64,000 nt of DNA, taken from the NCBI GenBank assembly GCA_022013695.1, contig JAKLPS010000020.1, positions 1-64,000 on the forward strand. Direction: 5' to 3'. The DNA is from Weeksellaceae bacterium. Its GTDB lineage: Bacteria; Bacteroidota; Bacteroidia; Flavobacteriales; Weeksellaceae. Both the position numbers and the translations under genes were made by a program. Positions 28,697 through 36,606 of this stretch are shown piece after piece; position 1 is the first letter of the stretch; every line of letters starts with the position of its first letter. Below the pieces are notes generated by a model. That model was not told where the DNA came from. It ran no database searches and worked only from the letters and a program-made list of their open reading frames with translations.

Positions 28697-28795
28697 TTTA
28701 AGGTATGTGTTTTCGGTACAAAATTAGGCATTTTGAAAAGACGGCCACTGTCTTTTGCAAAAATTATCAACAGGATTTTTGATTATATTTGCAAG

Positions 28796-29239
28796 ATGAT
28801 AAGGATAACCAAGATTTTTACTTTCGAGACGGCTCACGTGCTTTACAACTATGATGGCAAATGCAAGAATATGCACGGCCATTCCTACAAATTATTCGTC
28901 ACAATAAAAGGAAATCCCATCAACGATCTGGACAATCACAAAAACGGAATGGTGGTGGATTTTCGTGATATTAAAAGCATTGTGAAAGAGGAAATCACAG
29001 ACATTTGGGATCATTCGGTTTTGGTAAATGCCGCTTCTCCGCACAAAAACTTGGGCAAAAGTCTTGAGGATCAAGGTCATAAGGTTATTTTCTGCGACTA
29101 TCAGCCGACTTGCGAAAATATGTTGTACGACATCGCTGCGAAGATAAAGTCAAAACTACCTGCCGAAGTTCAACTGGCTTACCTCAAACTCCACGAAACC
29201 GAAAATTCGTATGGCGAATGGCTGGCAGATGAGAATTGA
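28796..29239 (+). CDS. queD: 6-Carboxytetrahydropterin synthase (QueD/PTPS family)
   Basis: QueD converts dihydroneopterin triphosphate to 6-carboxytetrahydropterin on the way to queuosine. Starting at MIRITKIFTFETAHVL (28796) gives 147 residues. Zinc ligands are visible as His in FETAHVL and the HGHSYKL pair. NGMVVDFRDIKSIVKE and WDHSVLVN are typical, and LHETENSYGEW gives the C-terminal Glu. The longer frame to the left (21 more codons) overlaps the promoter. A TATATTTG -7 box at 28784-28791 ends 4 bases before the ATG, again suggesting a very short leader. 6-Pyruvoyl-tetrahydropterin synthase is the alternative. Confidence 0.9.
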   Translation: MIRITKIFTFETAHVLYNYDGKCKNMHGHSYKLFVTIKGNPINDLDNHKNGMVVDFRDIKSIVKEEITDIWDHSVLVNAASPHKNLGKSLEDQGHKVIFCDYQPTCENMLYDIAAKIKSKLPAEVQLAYLKLHETENSYGEWLADEN

Positions 29240-29289
29240 TGCTATTTTTTTATCCTTAGATGATAATGAAACCTTGCTGAAGTTGGTTT

Positions 29290-30495
29290 TTAGTTGGGAT
29301 AAATCACATATTTTTGCCTAATTTTTTCAAAGTTTTCTAGATCTTTTTTCCAGCTTGCCTTGATTTCTTTTTCAGATTTCCCGGCGATGATCTGTTTCCG
29401 AAGTTCGTCGCTTCCCGCTAATTTATCAATCCAGATCTCTCCCGAATTTTTTGTGAAGAAAGCCTGTTGTGGATTATTATAATTTTTGTAAGATTTCAAA
29501 AGCCATTCCAGATTCAAACTTCGCAAATCGTTGGAATAATTACTCAGATTCTCGCCATAGCATAGTTTTCCGTTTAGAAAGGGATCTTTTGCACCAGAAG
29601 TGGGTTTCGGCTTGAACTGATAACTGTAGTTTTTCGTCCACGGACTTCCATAGATTTGGAAAGGCAAATCGGTTCCTCGTCCTACCGAAACCTGCGTGCC
29701 TTCAAAGAAACAGAGGCTGGGATAGAGGTTGATGGCTTTGTCATTCGGGAGATTGGGCGACGGTTTTTCGGAAACGCCATATCGCTTTTGCTTGTGATAA
29801 TTGAGCATCGGGATCAAAGTATATTTGGCCTGAATCCCATTTTTCAGCCATTTTTCACCGTTGACCATTTTTCCATATTCGCCGATGGTGAGACCATAAA
29901 CAACCGGAACATTATGAAGTCCTACAAAACTTTTCCATTGGTCACGCATCACGGGACCGTCGGTGTAGCCGTCGTGTGGATTGGGTCTGTCGAGCACGAT
30001 CACTTCGACGTTATTTTCAGCTGCGGCTTCCATAATATAAGACAAAGTCGAAATGTAAGTATAAAATCTGATGCCAACATCCTGAATATCAAACAGAATC
30101 ACATCCACACCTTTCAGATATTCGGCTTTTGGTTTTTTGTTATCGCCATAGAGGGAGACAATTGGCAGACCGGTTTTCGTATCGACGCCACTTTTCACGT
30201 GTTCGCCCGCATCGGCGGTTCCTCGGAAACCGTGTTCCGGAGCGAAAATAGATTGGATTTTGATATGATTTTCCACCAAAAAATCTACTAGATGTTTTTT
30301 ATCTTTCAGAAGACTGGTTTGGTTGGCCGCTACGATTACATTTTTATTCTTCAAAAGCGGAAGATAAAGTTCCGGTCTGTCGGTAGCCGTAGCAAAGCAT
30401 TCTTTTTCAGATTTTTGAGCTTTGACGAAGGGGATTGAACTAAAATAAATTAGCAGGATAAAAACTAAAGTTTTATTTTTGAGGCTTAAAATCAT
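29290..30495 (-). CDS. DUF1343 / NamZ-like exo-beta-N-acetylmuramidase
   Basis: From 30495 the protein is 401 residues and begins with a signal peptide (MILSLKNKTLVFILLIYFSSIPFVKA). A longer frame to 30573 would bury this signal, so the inner start is preferred. DUF1343 motifs are present: NVIVAANQTSLL, IFAPEHGFRGTADAG, PIVSLYGDNKKP, DVILFDIQDVGIRFYTYIS, LDRPNPHDG and SVGRGTDLPFQIYGSPW. Bacillus NamZ of this family removes terminal MurNAc from muropeptides, so a periplasmic cell-wall recycling role is likely. Its ATG overlaps the divergent permease ATG in one CATG (30493-30496). Confidence 0.87.
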   Translation of the reverse strand: MILSLKNKTLVFILLIYFSSIPFVKAQKSEKECFATATDRPELYLPLLKNKNVIVAANQTSLLKDKKHLVDFLVENHIKIQSIFAPEHGFRGTADAGEHVKSGVDTKTGLPIVSLYGDNKKPKAEYLKGVDVILFDIQDVGIRFYTYISTLSYIMEAAAENNVEVIVLDRPNPHDGYTDGPVMRDQWKSFVGLHNVPVVYGLTIGEYGKMVNGEKWLKNGIQAKYTLIPMLNYHKQKRYGVSEKPSPNLPNDKAINLYPSLCFFEGTQVSVGRGTDLPFQIYGSPWTKNYSYQFKPKPTSGAKDPFLNGKLCYGENLSNYSNDLRSLNLEWLLKSYKNYNNPQQAFFTKNSGEIWIDKLAGSDELRKQIIAGKSEKEIKASWKKDLENFEKIRQKYVIYPN

Positions 30496-31729
30496 GGATT
30501 TGAATTTTCCGTTATATTTCTCGAAAAAGATAGCGTTTTCCAAAGATAATAAAAATAATCTCTCGAAGGTCATTGTCTATATTGGCAGGCTTTCGGTGGC
30601 ATTGGGCATCATTGTTTCCTTGATTACGATCTCCACCGGGCTTGGTTCCAAAAAAGCCATCGAGAATCGTATTTCCAACTTCAGTGGCGATATTTCGGTC
30701 AAATCTACCCGATCCAACTCGTCCTACAATTCCTCCGTTTTGGAAACCAAAGGTTTGGACATCAATGCTATAAAAAAGATCCCGGGTGTTGCCGGTTTGC
30801 AGTCGTACGCCTCCGTGAGCGGAATCCTGAGGACCGAAACTAACTTTGCGGGAATCATTCTGAAAGGCGTGGGCAAAGACTTTGACAAAGCCAGATTCCA
30901 GCCGTTTATGATCGCAGGCTCGATTCCAGATTTCCGAGAATTAGGTTATAATAATGAGATCATTTTGTCCGAAAAAATTGCAAACGACCTCGCTCTGAAA
31001 CCTAATGACAGCATTGTCACGATTTTCTCAAAAGAAGATCAGCAACCCATTTACAGAAAATTTGTGGTCAAAGGCATTTATAAAACAGACATCAAACTCG
31101 TGGATGATCTTTATATCATTGGCGATATCAATCACGTGCGAAAGGTGATGAATATGGGCGACCAGGAAGTCGGCGGACTGGATGTGTTCCTAAATGATAC
31201 AGACAAAATTGATCAAGTTTTCCCGAAAATCGAACAATACATCGGCTACAAAAATTACGCGGAAAAAGTGACAGAAAAATATCCGCAGATTCTGGATTGG
31301 ATTAATATTTTCAATCAAAATATATCTTTGATTATTACGATAATGCTTTTGGTTGTTGTGATTAATATCGTTATGGTCTTATTGATTTTGATTATCGAAA
31401 GAACAAATTCTATCGGAATTTTGAAAACATTAGGCGCTTCCAACGGGCAGATCCGCTCTATCTTTATTAATTATACATTACTTATTATGATTCCCGGGCT
31501 CTTGGCAGGAAATGTGATAGGAATAGGATTATTGTTAATTCAAAAATATACGGGTATTATCAAGCTGGATCCCGAAAATTACTTTATCAGCACAGTTCCT
31601 GTAGATCTCAATCCGGCTTATATTATTGCAATCTCGGTCAGTATTTTCATTGTTTCGGGAATTGCGATGATCCTGCCGAGCTATTTGATCAGCAAAATTT
31701 CGCCCGTAAGAGCAATCAAATACAGTTAA
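30494..31729 (+). CDS. ABC transporter permease, FtsX/LolC-E family
   Basis: Starting at MDLNFPLYFSKKIAF (30494) gives 411 residues; an in-frame start 5 codons earlier is possible. An N-terminal membrane segment (about 30-50: VIVYIGRLSVALGIIVSLITIS) is followed by a large periplasmic MacB-PCD-like domain (55-265). Three further membrane helices (about 275-300, 325-350, 375-400) end in KISPVRAIKYS. This matches LolC/LolE-like permeases that extract lipoproteins from the inner membrane. The ATPase is not in the window. The start codon overlaps that of the divergent NamZ-like gene. Confidence 0.88.
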   Translation: MDLNFPLYFSKKIAFSKDNKNNLSKVIVYIGRLSVALGIIVSLITISTGLGSKKAIENRISNFSGDISVKSTRSNSSYNSSVLETKGLDINAIKKIPGVAGLQSYASVSGILRTETNFAGIILKGVGKDFDKARFQPFMIAGSIPDFRELGYNNEIILSEKIANDLALKPNDSIVTIFSKEDQQPIYRKFVVKGIYKTDIKLVDDLYIIGDINHVRKVMNMGDQEVGGLDVFLNDTDKIDQVFPKIEQYIGYKNYAEKVTEKYPQILDWINIFNQNISLIITIMLLVVVINIVMVLLILIIERTNSIGILKTLGASNGQIRSIFINYTLLIMIPGLLAGNVIGIGLLLIQKYTGIIKLDPENYFISTVPVDLNPAYIIAISVSIFIVSGIAMILPSYLISKISPVRAIKYS

Positions 31730-31751
31730 ATATTAGATAAAACATACCCAA

Positions 31752-32357
31752 ATGATATTAAAAAATCTTAACTACCCGCTTAATTTTAAATTTAAAATAA
31801 CCACGCTTTCCAGCGATTTTAATATTACGGACAGAAACGGAAATTATGTCGCATACGTTCGCGAAAAAATTTTCAAACTCAAAGACGATGTCATTGTTTA
31901 TAATAACGAATCGAAATCTCAGGAAATTTTCCGGATCAAGGCCAATCAATGGATCGATTTCAATGCCTCTTTTTCTATAACAGATCTTGTGACTGGCCAA
32001 AATTTTGGGAAACTTGCCCGCCGAGGAATGCGCTCTATCTGGAAATCTCACTATGATATTTTTGATGAAAATGATCAAAACAAATATCAAATCAACGAAG
32101 ACAACGGCTGGATCAAGGTTTTTGACGGAATCGTTGGCGAAATCCCAATCGTAGGAATGTTCACCGGATATTTCCTCAATCCATCCTACACCGTAAAAGA
32201 CAGCGCAGGCAAGGAATATTTCCGTTTGAAGAAGATGCCTTCACTTATTGGCCGACGATTTAAGCTGGAAAGATTGATCGATATTGATGATGAAGACGAA
32301 ACTTTGGTTGTTTTGAGTTTTCTCATGATGGTTCTTCTGGAAAGATCACGGGGCTAA
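31752..32357 (+). CDS. LURP-one/Tubby-fold-like cytoplasmic protein
   Basis: This 201-residue protein lacks a signal peptide or membrane segment. It has a repeated beta-hairpin pattern (FNITDRNGNYVAYVREKIF, EIFRIKANQWIDFNASFSITD, YDIFDENDQNKYQINEDNG, YTVKDSAGKEYFRLKKMPS). This resembles the LURP-one/phospholipid scramblase Tubby-like barrel. The assignment rests on pattern recall, not alignment. It follows the permease gene by 22 bases and is probably in the same transcript. Function unknown. Confidence 0.55.
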   Translation: MILKNLNYPLNFKFKITTLSSDFNITDRNGNYVAYVREKIFKLKDDVIVYNNESKSQEIFRIKANQWIDFNASFSITDLVTGQNFGKLARRGMRSIWKSHYDIFDENDQNKYQINEDNGWIKVFDGIVGEIPIVGMFTGYFLNPSYTVKDSAGKEYFRLKKMPSLIGRRFKLERLIDIDDEDETLVVLSFLMMVLLERSRG

Positions 32358-32431
32358 AATCTGCGGCAGAGGCCTATTTGAACAACTGGTAAAGGCTTGG
32401 CTCACAAACTTTGCGTTGAGAAAAAATAATT

Positions 32432-33412
32432 ATGAAATATTATAATAACATAGTAGAAACCATTGGCAACACGCCTTTAGTCAAAATCAACAAGGTGTTA
32501 GGGGATGATTTTCCAGCTCTGGTTTTGGCAAAAGTGGAAACTACAAATCCAGGAAATTCCGTGAAAGACAGAATGGCTTTAAAAATGATCAACGATGCCG
32601 AAAAAGACGGACGTCTAAAACCTGGTGGAACCATCATCGAAGGAACTTCTGGAAACACAGGAATGGGTTTGGCTTTGGTAGCCATCCAGCGAGGGTACAA
32701 ATGTATCTTCGTCACGAACTCCAAACAGTCAAAAGAGAAATGTGATATTCTACGAGCCGTCGGTGCCGAAGTGATCGTCTGCCCAACGGATGTGAAACCT
32801 ACCGATCCGCGATCCTATTATTCGGTTTCCAAGCGCTTGGCCGCCGAAACAGAAAACGGCTGGTACGTGAATCAGTACGACAATCTTTCCAACAGGCAGG
32901 CGCATTACGAAGGCACCGCTCCGGAAATTTGGGAACAGACAGACGGAAAACTGACGCATTTTGTGGCCGGCGCAGGCACTGGTGGTACGATTACAGGCTG
33001 CGGCACCTTCTTCAAGGAGAAAAATCCGGACATTAAAATTATCGCGGTTGACACGTACGGTTCGATACTGAAAGAGATCCACGATACAGGAGAAATTCAT
33101 TTGGATCACGCTTACAATTACGTAACAGAGGGCATCGGCGAAGATATTCTGCCAGAAAATTACGATATGAGCGTCATCGATCATTTCGAGAAAGTGACGG
33201 ACAAAGACGGCGCCATCTATGCGAGACGGCTGGCGAAAGAAGAAGGCATCTTCTGTGGTTATTCTGCCGGAAGTGCAATGTCGGCCTTGGTTCAGTTGAA
33301 AGATCAGTTTACGAAAGATGATATCATTGTCGTTTTGCTTCACGACCACGGCAGTCGCTACGTCGCGAAAATCTATAATGATGACTGGATGCGTGAAATG
33401 GGCTGGCTATAA
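32432..33412 (+). CDS. PLP-dependent cysteine synthase / CBS-type catalytic core
   Basis: This 326-residue PLP enzyme of the beta family has the cofactor lysine in NPGNSVKDRMA and the substrate loop EGTSGNTGMGLA. The PLP-phosphate glycine loop is GAGTGGTITG. Several stretches resemble cystathionine beta-synthase more than CysK/CysM: DPRSYYSVSKRLAAE, NQYDNLSNRQAHYEGTAPEIW, VDTYGSILKE and HDHGSRYVAKIYNDDWM. It has no C-terminal CBS regulatory pair or haem domain. It could make cysteine from O-acetylserine and sulfide or cystathionine from serine and homocysteine. A partial CTTTGCG motif lies at 32409-32415 before the start. Confidence 0.85.
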   Translation: MKYYNNIVETIGNTPLVKINKVLGDDFPALVLAKVETTNPGNSVKDRMALKMINDAEKDGRLKPGGTIIEGTSGNTGMGLALVAIQRGYKCIFVTNSKQSKEKCDILRAVGAEVIVCPTDVKPTDPRSYYSVSKRLAAETENGWYVNQYDNLSNRQAHYEGTAPEIWEQTDGKLTHFVAGAGTGGTITGCGTFFKEKNPDIKIIAVDTYGSILKEIHDTGEIHLDHAYNYVTEGIGEDILPENYDMSVIDHFEKVTDKDGAIYARRLAKEEGIFCGYSAGSAMSALVQLKDQFTKDDIIVVLLHDHGSRYVAKIYNDDWMREMGWL

Positions 33413-33612
33413 TTTTTAAAAAAAAAATAATTTCTTGTGTATTGTACTTCCATAAATGTCGGGTTTTTATTTTAGAACAAAAAATAGCTTTGGAATATTA
33501 TAGCTAAAAAAATAATAATTTTTAACTAAATCTGCAGAAAATTAATTTAATATGTTTATTTATGCATAATGTTTAATTGCATTTTTAATTATAACACCCT
33601 AAAAAAATATTT

Positions 33613-34479
33613 ATGAAAAATTTTTACTTGTCAATTATTTTTGTTTTCTGTGCGAATTTATTATCAGCTCAGATTGTTTTTCAGGAAGATTTTGATAATA
33701 TTTCAGGTCCAACAGCTGGCGGACCAGGTACGTATAAATTTCCTTCCGGATGGCTAACTTAGAAATGTTGATAATCGTACGCCTGATGCTAATGTTGCGT
33801 ACGTGAATGAGGCTTGGGAACGTAGAGAAGATTTTAAGTTTAGTGTTATCGATTCAGCAGCTGTCAGCACTTCTTGGTACAGCCCTGCTGGTTCAGCAGA
33901 CGACTGGATGTGGACTCCGGAAATTACTTTGCCATCAACAGGTGATTATATTTTAAAATGGAATGCTGTGGCTTATGATCCTCCTATAGAGATGGCTATG
34001 AGGTAAGAATCATGCAATCGCCAAACACTCCGACAGGAGGAGCAGGTGCTTTGGGTAATCAGATTACAAATTCTATTTTATTATACAGTAATACTGCAGA
34101 AAATTCTAGTTGGACATCGAGAAATGTTACCTTAAATTCTTATCGGGGAGCTACCTTTAGGATTGCTTTCAGGAATAATTCAAATGATCAATTTTTATTG
34201 TGGATAGATGATATCATTGTTGGCGAAACGTCAACACTCAATAACATAGATTTACCAGGAAAAAAGAACTTTTTTATATCACAAAATCCTGTAAAGAATA
34301 ATACTTTAATTATTCATAGTTTAGAAAGTACAAATGCCGTTGTGTATGATATTTCAGGAAAAAAAATCAAATCTTTTGATCTGGTAAAAGGAAAAAATGT
34401 GATTGATATTAAAATGTCCAAAGGAGTGTATGTTTTGAAAGCTCAAGATGGTTCTTCTTCAAAATTGATTGTAGAATAA
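33613..34479 (+). pseudogene. T9SS cargo with choice-of-anchor J domain, two compensating frameshifts
   Basis: The gene starts with a signal peptide (MKNFYLSIIFVFCANLLSAQ) and an anchor-J/cleaved-adhesin domain (FQEDFDNISGP, then SWYSPAGSADDWMWTPEI, then LWIDDIIVGE). It ends in a type A sorting domain (ISQNPVKNNTLIIHS, VYDISGKKIKSFDL, KGVYVLKAQDG). The frame shifts by +1 near 33760-33766 (TAG stop at 33761-33763) and returns near 33985-34000. The protein would otherwise be about 288 residues, exported through the type IX system. As written it is cut into three frames. It may be a true pseudogene or two sequencing errors, though neither site is a homopolymer. Confidence 0.8.
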
Positions 34480-34504
34480 CTAATTTAAAAAAAATTATGA
34501 AAAG

Positions 34505-34527
34505 CTATCAATTTGATAGTTTTTTTG
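34505..34527 (+). terminator. Terminator after the T9SS cargo gene
   Basis: CTATCA (34505-34510) pairs with TGATAG (34514-34519) around ATT, followed by a run of eight T. It lies 26 bases past the stop. An A-rich run just upstream may let it work weakly on the other strand for the isoaspartyl peptidase transcript. Confidence 0.7.
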
Positions 34528-34536
34528 TCTTTTAAA

Positions 34537-35379
34537 TTACCCAAAAACCTCAAAATCAACCCCGTCAAAACTCGCAAAAACCATCGTTGGATGAGAATCC
34601 TGATGGAAAATGATTCCTTGTGAGTCAATACCAATCGCGCCTGCAAAACCGCCAATTGCTTTCAATTCTTCAAAGGTTCTGTCAAAGGCATTTTCGATGT
34701 TTAATCCGTCCGTGACTCTCGTTACGATTTTCGCGGCAGTTGCATTGCTTACGATATCTTCGCCCACACCGGTACAGCTGACGGCGCAGAATCTGTTGGC
34801 AAAATTTCCCGCAACCGTGGCCGAATCCGATATTCTTCCCGGGATTTCAAAACCTTTTCCGCCGGTGGAAGTGGCAACTGCCAGTTTTCCATTTTTATCG
34901 ATTGCAACAGCGCCCACAGTTCCTTTTCCGTGCGATTGCAACTTTTCTTCATATTCTTTTCTTCTTTGAGGAATCTCGGTCGAGAAATCTTCGAAGCCTT
35001 GTTCTGTTGCGTAAATTTTTGCACCGTTTCCGCCAAGAATGCGGTCATCTTCTTTCATTAATTCCTTAGCGACGAAAATCGGGTTTTTTACATCTTGAAT
35101 ATTAATAACACCGCTCATTTTCTGCGTTTCTCCATCCATAATAGCGGCACTCATCCGGATCACGCCGTCGCTTTGAATCTGCGAACCGATGCCCGCATTG
35201 TACATTTCATCATCTTCCAGAAGCGAAACCGCATAAGCAACCGTCTCAAAAGCTGAATTGCTCTGGAGAAATTCATAAGATTTTTTTACAGTGGCTTTCA
35301 GTGAATTTTGTTTGGCCACTTTCACTTCATTGCTTTGGCTGCTTTCGGAGAAGAAACCGCCGTGGATGATTATTTTCAT
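34537..35379 (-). CDS. Isoaspartyl peptidase / type 2 L-asparaginase
   Basis: This 280-residue Ntn hydrolase precursor is split by autocleavage before a threonine. GTVGAVAIDKNGKLAVATST places the nucleophile at Thr154. GGKGFEIPGRISDSATVAGN and FCAVSCTGVGEDIVS are the substrate and glycine-loop regions, and HGGFF at the N-terminus is the alpha-subunit start. It cleaves beta-Asp dipeptides, including beta-Asp-Arg released from cyanophycin. It begins 3 bases after the cphB stop on the same strand, so the two genes form a breakdown operon. This context makes a cyanophycin dipeptidase role likely. Confidence 0.92.
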   Translation of the reverse strand: MKIIIHGGFFSESSQSNEVKVAKQNSLKATVKKSYEFLQSNSAFETVAYAVSLLEDDEMYNAGIGSQIQSDGVIRMSAAIMDGETQKMSGVINIQDVKNPIFVAKELMKEDDRILGGNGAKIYATEQGFEDFSTEIPQRRKEYEEKLQSHGKGTVGAVAIDKNGKLAVATSTGGKGFEIPGRISDSATVAGNFANRFCAVSCTGVGEDIVSNATAAKIVTRVTDGLNIENAFDRTFEELKAIGGFAGAIGIDSQGIIFHQDSHPTMVFASFDGVDFEVFG

Positions 35380-35382
35380 AAT

Positions 35383-36279
35383 TTACGAGTTCGGGATCAC
35401 TTGCGGAATCGGGTTGTAGTGAGAATTGACGATCGTCATTTCTCTAGATTTCAAATCAAAAGTATCGTTCATAGAAAGGACATCAACGATCAGATTTTTG
35501 ATGGAAATTGGCTGCCCCAGATCAATGTTTGTCAGATTGGTATCCTTTATATGAAGCCCATCCACGATGATCACCAATCCGGAGCCGATCGCCGTCATCG
35601 TATCGTTTTCTATGAAAAGTCCTGTATCCTCTCCCAGACCGATTCCCAAGGTTCGGGGATTGTTGACAACCGCCTGAAATAGTCGGCCAATCCGGCCGCG
35701 CTGGACGAAATGCGTATCGATAATCACATTTTCTATAAAGCCGAGACCTTGCGTGGTCTTGATTTCGCCTTTCAGCAGCGCTTCGGAGCTGGATCCTTGA
35801 TAAATCATATTTTCAGAAGCCGCGGCAGCGCCGGCTGAAGTACCTGCGTAGATGAAATCTTCGTTTTGATATTTGGTAAGAATCGCATCGTGGAAGCTCG
35901 TTCCGCCAAGGATGGAGGTGAGTCGAAGCTGGTCACCACCTGTGAACATCACGACATCGGCGGCGTTTGCACGTGCAACGATCTCGTCGCTATTGGCTTG
36001 CTCGCGGGTTTGAATATTGAGGATATTGCAGGTTTTTGTCCCCAGAAATTCGAAGGCCTTTTTGTATTCTGGCCCAACGATGTCGGGGATCTGAGACGCC
36101 GTTGTGATGATTTCTATCACGGAATCGTCCTTTAATTTAGATTCATTAATGATTTTTCTGAGGATGCCTCGTTCAAAAAAATTGAGGTTTTTTTCTACGT
36201 TTTGATCAAAATCGGTTTCCGTAAAACTTCCTTTGTTGACAGCACCTCCAATGATGACCAGTTTTCCTTTTGACTTCAT
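35383..36279 (-). CDS. cphB: Cyanophycinase
   Basis: Cyanophycinase is a serine exopeptidase that cuts the cyanophycin polymer into beta-Asp-Arg dipeptides. The ATG at 36279 (MKSKGKLVIIGG) gives 298 residues; a TTG three codons earlier is less likely. The catalytic serine lies in YAGTSAGAAAASENMI (Ser148). FTGGDQLRLTSILGGT and GLGFIENVIIDTHFVQRGRIGRL are typical of CphB, with a QRGRxGRL Arg/Gln/His pocket. There is no signal peptide, so it is intracellular. It is divergent from cphA and followed by the isoaspartyl peptidase gene. Confidence 0.94.
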   Translation of the reverse strand: MKSKGKLVIIGGAVNKGSFTETDFDQNVEKNLNFFERGILRKIINESKLKDDSVIEIITTASQIPDIVGPEYKKAFEFLGTKTCNILNIQTREQANSDEIVARANAADVVMFTGGDQLRLTSILGGTSFHDAILTKYQNEDFIYAGTSAGAAAASENMIYQGSSSEALLKGEIKTTQGLGFIENVIIDTHFVQRGRIGRLFQAVVNNPRTLGIGLGEDTGLFIENDTMTAIGSGLVIIVDGLHIKDTNLTNIDLGQPISIKNLIVDVLSMNDTFDLKSREMTIVNSHYNPIPQVIPNS

Positions 36280-36606
36280 AATTAACAAAAATAATAAATC
36301 AAAACAGAATATGCCGCATATTTTGAGGGTAAAAATAGGGATGCCTAATGTAAAGTATTAATTTTAAACCATTTGTTGGGCAGAAAATGTCATCTAAATT
36401 CAATAAATTCTTAATTGTTTTGAATTTAAGGTTAATAATGTGGCTCATATTGAAATATTTGATGCTCATTTTCTTTAATTAAAAGCTTTTCGATTATCTT
36501 TGATAAAGTTGAACTTATTAATGATTCTAGGCAAAAGGTTTATCAATTCTTAACCTATTGATTTCAAGTCTAATATCTAAATTCGAATATCTAACTACTA
36601 TTAAAA
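36280..36606. promoter_or_regulatory. Divergent cphB / cphA control region
   Basis: This 327-base gap has no gene. For cphA, a TATCTTTG -7 box lies at 36495-36502. The last 40 bases before cphA form a heptameric repeat. No inverted repeat resembling an operator was obvious. The cphB side is AT-rich with no clear box. Confidence 0.5.
36564..36598. repeat. Heptameric tandem repeat before cphA
   Basis: Five 7-base units in strict register: TCAAGTC, TAATATC, TAAATTC, GAATATC, TAACTAC. The last unit ends 8 bases before the cphA start codon. The unit type and orientation match the repeat before coaD. Confidence 0.7.

Noticed and set aside
28700-28795. preQ1 riboswitch before queD
   Set aside because: No conserved hairpin or C-rich/A-rich pattern of a preQ1 aptamer was seen, and the leader appears to be only a few bases long.
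36564-36598. CRISPR-like array at the short tandem repeats
   Set aside because: Units are only 7-8 bases, contiguous, and without spacers; no cas gene is near.
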